A DNA stretch of 64,000 bases from Eopsaltria australis (taxonomy: Eukaryota; Chordata; Aves; Passeriformes; Petroicidae). This document shows positions 33,056 to 45,600 of this stretch, in pieces. Made by a program: the position numbers and the translations under genes. The notes under the pieces are model-generated. The model had not been told where the DNA came from. It was given only the letters and a program-made list of their open reading frames with translations, and made no database searches. The first letter of the stretch is position 1. Every line of letters begins with the position of its first letter. The stretch covers positions 176,828 to 240,827 of the forward strand of contig JAVTVJ010001758.1 in assembly GCA_034509425.1 (NCBI GenBank). Reading direction: 5' to 3'.

Positions 33056-35711
33056 AAGTGCATTCCTTTTGAAAAGTTTCATATGTTGAATATGGTGGAA
33101 AGGACACAAAGATCTGGCAGAGATTGCTGAGATTAGTTCAGCTGGCTGTGAATGCCTTTAAAAGCACTGAGATGAAAGCCTTTGTGCCAAGAAGCGGCCT
33201 CTCATCCAGTCCTTGCTGCCTGGATTTTTGCCTGGCTGGATGACTCCTTTCCTCTTTTCTGTTTTATCTCCTTGCAGATTCAACTGTTCAGCAAAGGAGT
33301 AGAGAGAAGAGAATACTAAGGCTCAACAGAATAAAGGGAAGGGACTTAGAGGAAAAGAGACATGTAAAATATACACAATAAGGAAAAATTCAAAGAAAAT
33401 AGTACCTACGCTGGGACAATGGAGCAGGAAGTAAGATATGAAAAAAAAATAGAAATATATAGAGAGTTCTTTATTAAAATAAAATATTATAAGGCTGAAC
33501 CTCAGAAGAACAAAATTTGAGATTATCATAAAATCTGTACTGGTTCTGTATGTACAAATACAAATGCAATCCATCTCTTCATATACCAATTTTTGAGTAC
33601 AATTTCTGTTTAAATGTTTGACGTTTTGGTTATGGTGTTTTTTTCCCTCCCTGTAGCGCTTGTCATGGTGGGGGAGATTTAAAAAGGCAACATTTGTTGG
33701 TCTTCTATAACGTCTATACAGAATAAGGAAGAGAACTGCTGTAAAACTTCTATATATTAGTCCCATACTAAATATTTTGCACTGGATCCTCATACTATTT
33801 GCTACTTCTCTTTCTGGAAACCCACATCAACTCTGTCAGTCTCTTTGCATTTTCTCTTTATCCTGCAAAAGAGGACAGGCAATTTTTCTCTTGTCTTCCT
33901 TACAGCCTGTAGGCCAATCGCCAATTTAGAAGAGATACTTTTCCTGTTCTCAGTCCTTCTTCCTGACACTCAAGTTCCCCTAGCTGCTGTAAAAAGAATC
34001 TGCAAACAGACCAGTCTAGTTTCTTCAGGCTCGTGCTTCATTTGTGCTCGGATTCTTTGTAAGAGGAGGGTGTATGCATGATGGCTATAATAAACCCACT
34101 TGGGTCTGGAGCATCCCAAGTACAGATGGACTCTGAATAATTAATACTCCAAATCTCAACATGAGTAATTTGAAATTTTCATAGGCTGTAATCTTGCCTA
34201 AGTTTTGGTTGAGTTTTACAGCAAGAGGAGAAAATGTTTATTCAAATAATCTTTGAGCACAATTTCACAAATTCTGTTATCAAACAAGCAAAGATATCAT
34301 GAGGTCTCAGGCCATTCTCTCACGGGCATAAAATCCTATGTCATTCCTTCTACTTTATATTTGCTTGCTTTCTAGCATGTTCTTGTTTCTAAATCTACCT
34401 TGCTATTACACTGGGCAGCTCACATTATGTCCTATGCTTGAAAAGGGAAAGCCAATACATTGTTGTGAGAGAAAATGTAAAGGCATTTATTTTACTGAAA
34501 TGTGAATTTAAATAAATTAGGTTTGATATTTAGAAAGAGGTATCAATGAAATAATTATGTACCTTTCTCCTCTATGTGTTGCTGCTGCTTGGCATCAAAT
34601 TTATTCAATACTCTCAAATCCAGACGGCTTCTATGACGATTTACTGAAATAGAAAACTAATCCAAAGAATGTGTCTACATTAGTTTCAATAGTAGTTCTT
34701 ATCAGGGGGTGGTTTTCAGACAAATTCTAAAGTTTATTACCACGCTTCCTTTCACACCACTGCCTCACACCACACAAATTGAAGCCGAAGATGCACTCCA
34801 GAAATGCACTCCATCATTGCATTCAGTGAGCACTGAGGAACTCAGCTAATAAACCAATGAATTCTCAAAATAACCCGTAATATAATTTCTCTTTATTAAG
34901 TAGGTAGAAGAAATTAGGACACTTAATTAATGCTAAAAAATTAGTGCTAAAATTCAAGGGTTTTCTGACCTCAGTTATTCTCATACTTTTTTTTATTGAT
35001 ACATATATAGGCAACACAAAATACGTTCCAGTTTGTTTATGTAACTGAACATGACTAGTAGCAGGATGCACACAATTAGTTTCTTCTTAAGTATTGCTGT
35101 AATGTCGGGGAATTATTTTCGTTCTTATGATTTAGTTAAATTGCTATTCAATTGATTTGAAAATATTTTATTGAGTCTGAAATGGACCTCTTTAAATAGA
35201 ATATTGCCAGGGAAAGTAATTATGTACATATTAGAAGTGAGAAGATATTTCCAGGTAATAGCACATGGTCTGTAAAAGGTGTCAAAGCTCAGTGAAGACT
35301 TGCCACTTAAAAGAATTACTCTAAAAAGAAGCAAGAAAAGAAGGATATTGTGAACTTTTCTTGGAATCTGGAAATTTTCATTTTCAGAAAAAGTAACAGC
35401 CATATATCTATGGGCAGTAAGAGGGTTACATGGTATAACATTAGCAATTATGTGGAAAACTTCTCTACTACTTTGCTGTTACTTTTACTCTTCATATCTG
35501 GCCATCAAGAACTCCAGCTAATGGTTATATTCTCAGGTATTTGCAAACAAACAGCTGGGGAAAAAGAATTAAAAAAGCTTTATCTTGGTCAATGTACAAA
35601 AGCCCAGTTTCCTAAGGAATTAAAAAATGCTCAGGCTTTCTCTTCTACACTAGCAAAAAGAAACACAAATTATAAAATACCCTCTTAACAGAAAACTTCA
35701 GTAGCTCTCAG
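33056..35711. other. AT-rich DNA, no gene seen
   Basis: Only short chance frames. Confidence 0.55.
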
Positions 35712-36093
35712 AAAAAAAAAAAAAGAAAAGAAAAAGAAAAAGAATAGAAAAGAAAATAAAAGAAAAATAAAAGGTATAAAAGAAAAGAAGAAAAGGAAAG
35801 AAAATTTAAAAAAAGAAAAAGAAAGAAAAAAAGGAAAAGGAAAAGAAAAGAAAAAGAAATAAAAAAAAGAAAAGGAAAGAAAAGAACAGAAATGAAAAGA
35901 AATGAAAAGAAATAAAAAGAAATAAAAAGAAATGGAAAAAATTGGGAAGGAAAAGGAAAGGGGAAAAAAAGGAAAAAAGTAATGAAAAAAAGAAAGAAAA
36001 GAAAGAAAAAGAAAAGAAAAGGAAAAAATTGGAAAGGAAAATAAAAGGAATTGAAAAGAAAAGAAAAGAAAAGAAAAGAAAAGAAAAGAAAAG

Positions 36094-36124
<31 letters not shown>

Positions 36125-36438
36125 GAGAAAGAAAAAAAAAGGAAAGGAAAGGAAAGGAAAGGAAAGGAAAGGAAAGGAAAGGAAAGGAAAGGAAAGGAAA
36201 GGCATAGAAAAGAAAATAAAAGAAAATAAAAGGAAATAAAAGGAAATGAAATAAAAGAAAAAAATTGAAAATAAAAATAAAAGGAAAGGAATATAAAAGA
36301 AAAGGAGAAATAAAAATAAAAGGGAAAAATAGAAAATAAAAAAAGAAAAGAAAGAAAAATAGAAAATAAAAAAAGAAAAGAAAGAAAAAAACAAAATAAA
36401 AATAAAAGGAAAGGAATGGGAAAGAGAAAAGAAAAAAG
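35712..36438. repeat. Purine repeat block 1 (GAAAA / GGAAA type)
   Basis: Almost pure purine. It includes a regular GAAAA array (about 36053-36115) and a GGAAA array (about 36140-36200). Lysine- and glutamate-rich or phenylalanine-rich frames here are artefacts of the repeat. Confidence 0.95.
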
Positions 36439-37067
36439 TGTCGTGTTCCCGCCGCCGATGGTCTGGCGTGGGTAACAGACCCAAGGCAGGTACGACCTAG
36501 TGTCCTCGGCTCGCCGAGTTCACTGGCGTCGGGAGGGCAATTCCCTTGCGGTAGGGCTGCAGCTCCCTGAACAGCGAACTATGTATAAAGCACTGGGATG
36601 GCTGTAAGGGGGATCTCTCTCCGGGGAATAAAAGAGATGCAATGACACAAGGTCCTTGCACTCTGGGCATCCGAGGCAGAGAGAGACCCCGAGCTCTCGG
36701 TGCACCAACCTTTTATTGACAACAAGGCAACCAATCATCGAGCAGCTCAGGGGAGGAATAAGGGAGGGACAAAGGGTTATGGACCAACAGGGATTGTCAA
36801 GGGGAGGGGAGGGGCTAACTAACACAACAATAAACAAACCATCAACCGTACATAACAGAACTTTCCAGAACAGGGAGATGATGGACACTTGATGGGCAGG
36901 TGGTCAGTCCAATGGACATGGGGACATCCAGCCCCTTGGATGTCCATCCCCTCCCTGGGGCAAACCACTGTGGAACCACACCCCAGGGGTGTCCTCAGTT
37001 CTCAGCTTCTTTTCCCCAAGCTTTCTTGATGGGGAACGTCCCCCCAGATGTTTCGACCACTGCCACA
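36439..37067 (-). mobile_element. Solo LTR in the purine block
   Basis: 629 bp with TG and CA ends and a perfect six-base duplication AAAAAG (36433-36438 and 37068-37073). The minus strand begins TGTGGCAGTGG, resembling the ERV1-type LTRs. Confidence 0.92.
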
Positions 37068-37144
37068 AAAAAGTATAAAAGAAAAGAAGAAAGGAAATTA
37101 AAAGAAAAGAAGAAAGAAAAAGAGAAAGAACAGGAAAGAAAAGG
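37068..37144. repeat. Purine repeat block 2
   Basis: Short continuation of the purine block between two LTR insertions. Confidence 0.85.
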
Positions 37145-37865
37145 TGTAGTGGTTTCAGTTTGCCTATTCAAGTTTTTGGCCAAATGACAGCACACTTACC
37201 AAAATTTACCTGATGTTTGCTGTGAGATGAGGATTAGGAGTAGGCAAAGTAGGCTCAAACTTTATAGAGTAAAAAGAAAATTTATAATACATCCCAGACA
37301 AAGAAAAAACAAGAAAAACCGGAAGAAACTCCTCAGACCACCCCTCCTTCCCCCACCTCCCCATTTCTTTCTCCCTGACAACACACAAAAGACAACACTT
37401 TGACCTCCAGTCAGTTTACCACCTCTGAAATAGCTCTTGTTCCAGTTCATTTAGGGAGAGAAGTCTCTTTTGTTTATACCATGGATTTCCTGTAAGAAAA
37501 ATACAGTTTTTTATGGGTCTTCAGCCTCACTACCAGCCGCCACCTGGAAGATCGGCCTGTGGTCGATCCCTCCCACACCAGTAGCCTTCCCACAGCCACT
37601 ACAGTGGGGCATGAACAGTCCATGGGGTATCTTTTTAAGGATGCACAGTTCAATTGCAGCAACAAAGAAAATCCCTTCTTCTATGTCCAGCAACACAGGT
37701 TCTCCTGACAACACAAGTTCTCTGGCATTCCCCCCGGGACCAGGGCTCTGGGTCACAGCCTCTCCTCTGTCTTGGTTCAAGTTTCTCATCAGGCTCTACT
37801 TATTTCAACACTTACTTGTCTTTACAGAGGTATTTCAGTTCATTGGCTGTAATTAGAACCTCACA
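37145..37865 (-). repeat. 3' LTR remnant with adjoining polypurine tract
   Basis: The minus strand starts TGTGAGG at 37865 and ends CCACTACA at 37145. Directly upstream on that strand is a tract CAAAAGGGGGGA (37866-37877), which fits a polypurine tract and supports the 3' LTR call and orientation. The rest of the provirus is missing except perhaps 37878-38140. Confidence 0.65.
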
Positions 37866-38139
37866 TCCCCCCTTTTGACTATTTCTTCATATATTACAGG
37901 GAATTTATTAGCTCAGTCCCCAACCATGGTTCTCCAAAAGAGTTTTCAGCTTCACTCTCGAAGCACTTCTCATACACCTCCCTCTAGGCATCAGTTCTGC
38001 TTTCCTCACTGACTGTAAAGTCTCTATGTTGCATTTATGTAGATGTCCTCACTCGTTCCTCTCCCTGTGCAAGGAAGGATGGGTGTCTGCAAGTTTAGTC
38101 CAGGCATGGATAGAGTTAATCTCTCTCTCTGTCTCCGGC
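37866..38139 (-). other. Polypurine tract and possible ERV internal remnant
   Basis: The first 12 bases are the polypurine tract noted above. The remainder shows no recognisable retroviral motif. Confidence 0.4.
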
Positions 38140-38762
38140 ATTGTAACGATCATGTGGTCCCTGTCAGGCTGTTTGAAAAGGTCCGAGATGGATGGTAGAT
38201 GCACTCAGAGTCTCTGTGGCCTGGCTCTGCAAAACTGGCTTGGCCTGGTAGGGCCGGCCAGGCCCAGGGTGACAGGGCAGGGCCTGGCCCGAACTGGATG
38301 GAGCCAGCCTAGTCCTTGCCTGGCCCGGAGCAAGGGGCCTGGCCCGGTCTAGTGTAGCTGATTTGTCGGCTGAACTGTATCTCCCAAGTACCAGGCCGGT
38401 TCCTCCCCCATGCCCAGCTGCGGCTGCACGGCCGCTCTAAACCTCCCTTCCCCCTCTCTCCCTCCTTTGGAAGTGGTGGGGAGGGGGGTGGGGTGGGGGA
38501 GCAACGTCAGGGCCTTACCGGGGAGAGAAGCAGAGAGATGCTCCTCTCTACACAGCAGCAGGCGAAAAAGGAAAAGGCCCAGAGGTTCTTTGCTTATATA
38601 TGATTTTTTCCTCAATGGCAGGTCAACTTTTTAATTGCTTTACGTGCATATCAATCCTTAAAACTACCTGATAATTACCTCTCTCTCAAGAAGGAAGTTG
38701 TATCACTTCCCCCATCATAAGTCACTACCTAGATTTTCACCCCTCCTGACTAACCCCGGACA
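38140..38762 (-). repeat. LTR-like remnant, family D
   Basis: The minus strand begins TGTCCGGGG at 38762 and has a CATATATAAGCAAAG promoter-like element near 38590-38604. It shares its U3 order with 26712-27160. Its left end is unclear. A GC-rich stretch with repeated GGCCTGG units lies at about 38220-38350. Confidence 0.6.
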
Positions 38763-39770
38763 TTAAGAAAAGAAAAAAGGAAACGGAAAAAAAAAGAAAA
38801 AAGAAAAAATAAAAAGAAAAGGAAAGGAAAGGAAAAGAAAAGAAAAAGAAAAGAAAACAAAAAATGAAAAGCAATAAAAAAGTAAAAAAAAGAATAGGAA
38901 AGAAAAGAAAAATTAAAAGAAAAGGAAAAAATCAGGAAGGAAAAGAAAAGAAAAGGAATAGAAAAGAAAGGAAAAAATGAAAGAAAAAAACCAAAAAAAA
39001 TTAAAAAAGTAATTAAAGGAAAAGAAAATGAAAAAAAAAGAAAAGAAAAAGGAAAAGAAAAATATAAAAAGAACAGGAAAATAAAAAACAAAAAAAGAAA
39101 TGAAAAGAAAACGAAAAAATTGGAAAGGAAAATGAAAGGAATGAAAAAGAAAAAAGAAAAAGAGCAAAGGAAAAAATTGGAAATGAAAAGGAAAGTAATG
39201 GAAAGAAAGGAAAAGTAATGTAAAAAAAGAAAAAAAAAAGAAAAAGGAAAAAGGAAAAAAAGAAAAAGAAAAGAAAAAAAACAAAAATAAAATAAAGTAG
39301 AGATAAGTAAAAAATTGGATAGGAAAAGAAAAGAAAGGAAAAAAAAGAAATGGGAAAAAAAGAAAAGGGAAAAATGGAAATGGAAAAGGAAAAGGAAAAG
39401 GAAAAGGAAAAGGGAAAAAAAAGTAAAGAAAAGTAACAAAAAGAAAAAAATTGGAAAGGAAAAGAAGGGAAAAGAAATGAGAAGAAATGAGAAGAAATTA
39501 GAAGAAATGAGAAGAAATGAGAAGAAAGAAAAGAAAAAACAAAAGGAAAAAATTGGAAAGGAAAAGAAAAGTAAAGAAAAGAAAAGAAGAGAAGAAAAGA
39601 AAAAAGAAAAGAAAAGAAAAGAAAAGAAAAGAAAAGAAAAGAAAAGAAAAGAGAAAAGAAAAGAGAGAAAAGATAAAAAAGAAAGGAAAAGAGAAAATTA
39701 AAAGAAAAAAGAAAAGGAAAAAATTGGAAACCAAAAGTAAAGTATTGGGGAAGAAAAAAGAAAAGAAATT
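38763..39770. repeat. Purine repeat block 3
   Basis: About 1 kb of nearly pure purine, with a GAAAA array near 39598-39660 and GAAATGA units near 39475-39530. Reading frames here are artefacts. Confidence 0.95.
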
Positions 39771-40333
39771 TACTAGTTTTCTTTCAGAAAGCTTTTGGGA
39801 GTTCCTCCTGTCTCACAGGTGACAATGAGAAGGGCCTGGAAGTAGGAAGAAGTCTCTCAGCAAAAGGTATGCTCTGCATGTCATCCAAGAGAACTAGAAC
39901 AGACTTTTTAACCCATATTCTCAAAAGAGGGAGATGATATCTTTGAGATGCTTTTTCAGAAGTCAGACTTTCAGACTGTGTGCATGGACTTGAAAGTACA
40001 GTAAGGTTGTTTTCAGCCTGGCGTCACTGTTACAAAGACTTATTTTTACAAGTTTCTGGATAAGTAGATTAGCAACATGCAACCAGGTTTCCTAAATCAA
40101 ATATCTGGATTCATTTTAAATACACAAGCAAATAAACATTCCTGTGAAATGTTTTGCCAGCCTAGTATATTTCCAGAGAACAAACATTTTCTCTTTGTTA
40201 GCTTTCTATTGGATATCGCAACTCTTACTGTCTTCCAAGTATGCTGTTTAATTAGTCTAAATAAATTTCACTTAATGTCAAATTCAACTGCCTGCATTTG
40301 AGCTGCTGCACTGACAATTGTTCAAACCCCATA
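39771..40333. other. Unassigned DNA
   Basis: No gene or recognised repeat. Confidence 0.5.
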
Positions 40334-40985
40334 TGTGGTGGTGGTTGGGGCTGTGAAGAGTACCTTCCCCATTAAGAAGCCCTGGAGTAGGAAATCCCAG
40401 GATTGAGACCACCCCTGGCGTGGGGTTTGGCAGTGGTTTGCCCCAGAGTGGGGCTGGGTTTCTAAGGGGCTGGACGTTCCCTTGGCCATTGGACTGACCA
40501 CCCATTCATCAGTTGTCAATCTTCCCTGAGTTCCAGAAAGTTCGGTTATGTTCGGTTGCTGATTATGTTATAGTCATGTCTGTTACCCCCTCTCCTCCCC
40601 TCTCTATCCCCCGTTGGCTCTTGTTCCCTTGTCCCTCCCTGGTTTCTCCCCCGGGCTTGGACCTAATTGGTTGTCACCCTCATAATAAAAGTCTGGTGCA
40701 AGCTGAGCTCTTGGTCGCTCGGACTCAGATGCCCAGAGAGCTGTCATCTCCTTGATACAGTGTATCTTTTACTCTGTGCCGAGAGATCCCTCCCCAGCCT
40801 TTCCAGCCTTTAGGATACAGTGTCTACCTATAGGGGAGACACAGCCCGCGGCAAGGGAAACTGAACTCCCGACGCCAGTGAACCTGTGCCTGCCTGAGCC
40901 AGGGACACTCAGTTGTTGTCGCCGCAGGGCTGCTGCTCAAAACCCTGGTGGGCAGCTGCCTGGTCCGAACAAGTGGGACGCGACA
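40334..40985 (+). mobile_element. Solo LTR related to the ERV1 LTR
   Basis: 652 bp from TGTGGTGG to GCGACA with a perfect six-base duplication CCCATA (40328-40333 and 40986-40991). It shares the pyrimidine-rich U3 and the AATAAAAGTCTG element with the ERV1 LTR, but the two ends differ. Confidence 0.94.
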
Positions 40986-40991
40986 CCCATA

Positions 40992-42299
40992 TGTACTAGC
41001 CTTACCTATTATTGAAGGTACTAAAATCCTTTTGTACTTTGCTGTTTACCTTGCAAACATCCATGATCCTATTAAAAAGCATAATTCCAAGAATCATGTA
41101 GATATATCAAGTGGTGGGAGGATAAGCATCTATCCTAAGACCCAGTGTATTTCTGGCTTTGGTGGAACCATCTACCTTTACATAGGTGAAACAAAAGTCA
41201 GTGAAGGTCAGAGAAAAAAATTGCAATTATATTTTCTAACTTTATGTTGCATTAATTATTTATATGGATAGTATAGTGTATCTGTAGTTATTCTTATTTA
41301 AAGAGAAAAAAATGCTTAGGTGAGCCCCTCTGTATTATCCTGTACTTTATAATAAAATCCACAGACACATTGTAGTAGGATTTTTATGGGAATGATGTCA
41401 TATCTTTATGTGGACTCCTAATCTTTAAATATAGGCATGTAAATTCTTTAGGTAACATAAATCTCTCTTCATGAGCACTAATGTTCGTGGAAGAATTCTG
41501 TTAAAGGACAATAAACAGAATAGGTTTAGATCAGAAGATCAATATGCACATACTGCTGAATTAATAGGTGTTTGCTAGCTCTCAAGAGGCCACAATTACT
41601 CTGCTTTGAAGAATGACTTTAGAGCTCAACTGAAGGAGAAACTGGATCTGCTTATGTAATCAGTGCTATAATACTTGTGAAGGACTACTTGTTTAAATTA
41701 AAAGATCAGTCCATATCTCAATTTAAATAGACATTAAAACTGAAACTTATAATGGTGCTCAGATTGAATACGATTCTCCATTCACATGCTGGATAAAACC
41801 ATCTGGCACAGTATGACTCATGGTCCTGCAGACAAATTCTCTTACCTCACTGAGAAATGCCTAAATAGCACACTCAATTTACCTACTAGGGTTGATCTCT
41901 ATCTGCACTAAGTTCAAACTTTTCCTGTGGGATTTTTAGGACACAACTAGTTGGTCAAGGTCAAACTAATAACAGAGAGCAAGCTAAGAATTAAACAGTG
42001 TGAACAATCCATGCCAGCACTACATCCTGTTTAGGTTACAGTTAAAGGTATAAATGTGCATATACAAGTCTATTAGGATGTCTGTCATAGATAAGTATAC
42101 CAACATATTCTGTAGAGATTTCATAGCATGCAGAATGACTGCCCAAGGACATACTACTTAAGCTTAGAGTTTTCAAAAGTACATGTTTCCAAGATACATG
42201 TTTGTAAGGATTGTGTATAACTTTGTTTCTTTACTAGGCTGAAAACATTATCTCTGAAAGACATTTTTTGCTTTGACACTTTTGTGTAATTGATGCCTT
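40992..42299. other. AT-rich DNA, no gene seen
   Basis: Only short chance frames. Confidence 0.5.
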
Positions 42300-42640
42300 A
42301 CAAAAGGCTGACCTGAAACAGAAGCTGGACAGAGTTAAAAGAATAAAAGAAGTATTTATTAAAACAAGGTACACTTTGGGCCATGCAGGAGTCTCGCAGA
42401 GACTACACCCAAAAATGGACGCCTAGCACGTGTTTTTTGGACAGATATACCTTCGGTCCATCTGCATATCAGAAACCCATTGTCCAATTACAGTTTCGGG
42501 TCCTGAAGTCCCATCCCCAGTTTGTCCTCTTCTTCTCTTCGCTGCTGTCCATGGATGTTTACATTTTGGGCTTTTGGAAAAAAAACAGTATGTCCTTGAA
42601 ACTCCGGCCCAGAGAGAAATTGTTTCGTCTAAATGACAGT
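42300..42640 (-). repeat. Possible LTR fragment
   Basis: TTTATTAAAAC near 42355 followed by a GC-richer stretch with GAGACTACACCC and AAAATGGACGCC, reminiscent of avian LTR R-U5 regions on the minus strand. No ends or duplication were found. Confidence 0.35.
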
Positions 42641-45600
42641 AACAGAACACTAGATGACAATTTATGGAGTCTTAGAGTCATATACTAGAGCAGTCCTGAT
42701 GTAGAAAAATAAAAAGTTAAAACCTAAGGCATCATAATCACAATGATGTCCTTCTGGAGAAACTTGAGTTCATTTCTCTACTAATTTAACAAGGTCCTGC
42801 TTCAGCCAGTGGGATGTGTTCTTTTTATTGATTTACCTTTTGGGATCATCAAAAGCAAGGATTACCTCATACGCTCATAAAGACACAGTATAACCTTCTG
42901 TGGTACTTGGGCATATAAAGATGTAGAGTTAAGCAAATAAAGCTTGAAAACAATAGCATTTAGTGTTAGAAAGACAGACAATAACTGACTTTCTATTCCA
43001 ATTTTTCATATTGTCCAGCTGCTCTGGTACAGTCAGATCCTACCCTGAAAGATAAAAAAAACCTTTTATAGATAGTCTTAATGAAATTGGGAGGTGAGAT
43101 GTTGTACCTTCACAGCCTGGTTCTAAGTTCACATCTCTTGCACCTGTGCTGGACCTAACTGGGAATGCTATGCAGAGTAGATATAATCTTCACATCTTTC
43201 TAAACACTGAAATCTCAGAGCAGTAAACTGAGGCTTTTTAAAGAAGTGCACACTAAACATGTCTGAAATGGAACAGAGAATCCTAACAGTTAATTGCCTA
43301 AATTCTGTAAAAGTGAAGAATGTGGACCAAAAAGGAAAGGAATCTTGATAAAGAAGAAATCTATTAAGTACTTTTCTATATCGCCATTGTTTATGTTCAG
43401 TTTTTTGTTTAGTCCAAAACCATAATTCTCAAGTATGAATTCTATATATTCAAACACAACCTACAATATCATCACAAAATCAGAAAAATTTGCATGTATA
43501 TTTAGTTGACATCACCAACATACCTACAGGAATGAGGGTGTGCAGGAACTGTCTATCTGAGAGTGTTTGCATTAACCATGACCGCTAGGCAAACAGTCTT
43601 TGTTGTGTGCCCATCTCTGACCCTACAGATCTGGGAGACATCGGTAGGCATAGACTCCTAAGTAGCCCATTTTCTGCAGCTGGTTTACAGCAAGATTTCT
43701 ACATTAACTCAGTTCTAGCTTATATATCCTCCTGGATACCCTTTAAGTGTCACCAAAAAGGCATATTACACCTGTATGAATGCCTTCTAAAATCTATAGA
43801 AAAACCCGATTTAGCTTTATCCTTAATGTACTGTTGTAACTTGCTTTCTATAGCTTGTGTCCTCCTACAGTGACTGATCGCAGTCTTCTCTGCCTCTCTT
43901 TACTAATGAACTTTAAACGTACGCACATTCCTGAGACTCCTTTTTAATAATTCTTGGCAATACAGCTGTTTACAGGACTAGCTGTTGTGATGTTTCCTTG
44001 TCATGTTTGTGTCTGGGTGCTGTAGGAAAGTTATGTAAGCTTCAGACTCATCCTTCTTGCCTTATTTCTGTTTCAGGTTTTGATCTAATAGTGTACAATG
44101 CTTCACAACACTATCAGAAAAACACCAAGGGACATTAATTTTTAATAAAATGCTGCAAATATAATTTCAGTTATTTACATGAATTCATAATATTTTCTGA
44201 AGTTTTGCCTTCTTAAAAAGTAGGAGTTAGAACTGTCTAATTCTAGGCCATTGCAGAATTATTTTGGCTTTAGTTCTTATCAGAAATTCAACCACCTTTT
44301 AAAAGAAATGAACATTTAATGGTATTTTAGGAGCACTGATAGAGCCTTAACAATAGCATTGTGACTGTGAACTGTAGTTATTGATAATTGTGACTGTTTA
44401 TGTGTAAAATTTTTGGTTCATACAACACAGCAAAATCTACAGGAATAGGTTTCATATGTATTGAGTTGTTGAGGCTTAGGATCAGTAAGAAAAGGGTAAA
44501 CCCCCCGATGCCCAAAATAGTTAAGTAAAATTTAACACTAAGTAATGGTACTTTCTTACAAGATCCCAGGGTTCATGTGCAACAGTGTTTCTTTTAAAAA
44601 CAGGATTTATATCAGTAATATCTTTATATCTTTAAAATGTGTCAGAAAGTATGTATCCATTAAACTAATATAGCTATTACTCCTTCTTTCCACAGTGTTT
44701 CCTGACATCTCAGTTCTCGCTGGTACTTCTCCAGTATGGCAAGGTTAGTCAGGTCTGAAGTCGGTATAAATGAAATAAGGAAGTTCATGCCACTGCTGAG
44801 AAAAACATTGATCTGTTTGAAAACCTATTCCACCATCCCTTCTTGTAAGGAAGATCAGATAACAAAAGCTAATATAAAGAACTGGCTAATATCATCTGGT
44901 GGAGAATATTACTATTTCTCGAAGACAGGAGAACAAGGAAAGAACTCTTTGAATTTCTTCCCCTCCCCCTCCCATTTTTCTTTATCTTCCCCTTTCTCTC
45001 TCTTGATCCTCATTCTTTTGCTTCTTTCGTCATGGTAGGACTTTGTATTTCTCCCTCCTCTGTTGCCACCTAGAGGAGAGCAGAGCGAAGAACTGGTGCC
45101 AGAACACACGGGGATAAACCAGGACATGGTCCAAAAGGGCAGGAACTGACAGGACTTGAGTGGATGAGCTCCTGTAGGGATGTGGGAGCACATCCACTGT
45201 TGGATGCACAGACGGGAAACAGCCCCCACAGCAGAGGATTTTACTGCATAAATTCTCCTACAAGTCCAGATAGGAAGAGCTCAAATATTAATGTCTCATC
45301 TGTTCATTAATAATAGTATTGTTCCTGAGAAAACTCTAATCTATATGCTTACAACCAAGGGATTTACATGCATTATATGCATTATAGTTTTAATCTAAGA
45401 TATAGGCTTACATGCTGCTATATATGAGGAGTTCAAAGAAGCTGTGCAACAAAGACTTCTGCTTCTGGCAGCCTGTGCTATAGGTTAATACTGTTAAGTA
45501 AAGAGGATAGATTAATTTATAATAAAATGGATCAAGATAATCCAAGCAAGTCAGGAATCAAATCAGAGATAAACAATCCTACCCAATTTTTTACAGCAAT

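Noticed and set aside
35708..36484. Long phenylalanine-rich and lysine/glutamate-rich frames
   Set aside because: Artefacts of the purine repeat, on both strands; the same holds for 38750-39822.
43607..43873. An 88-codon plus-strand frame as a host exon
   Set aside because: No domain, no flanking splice support and a length expected by chance.
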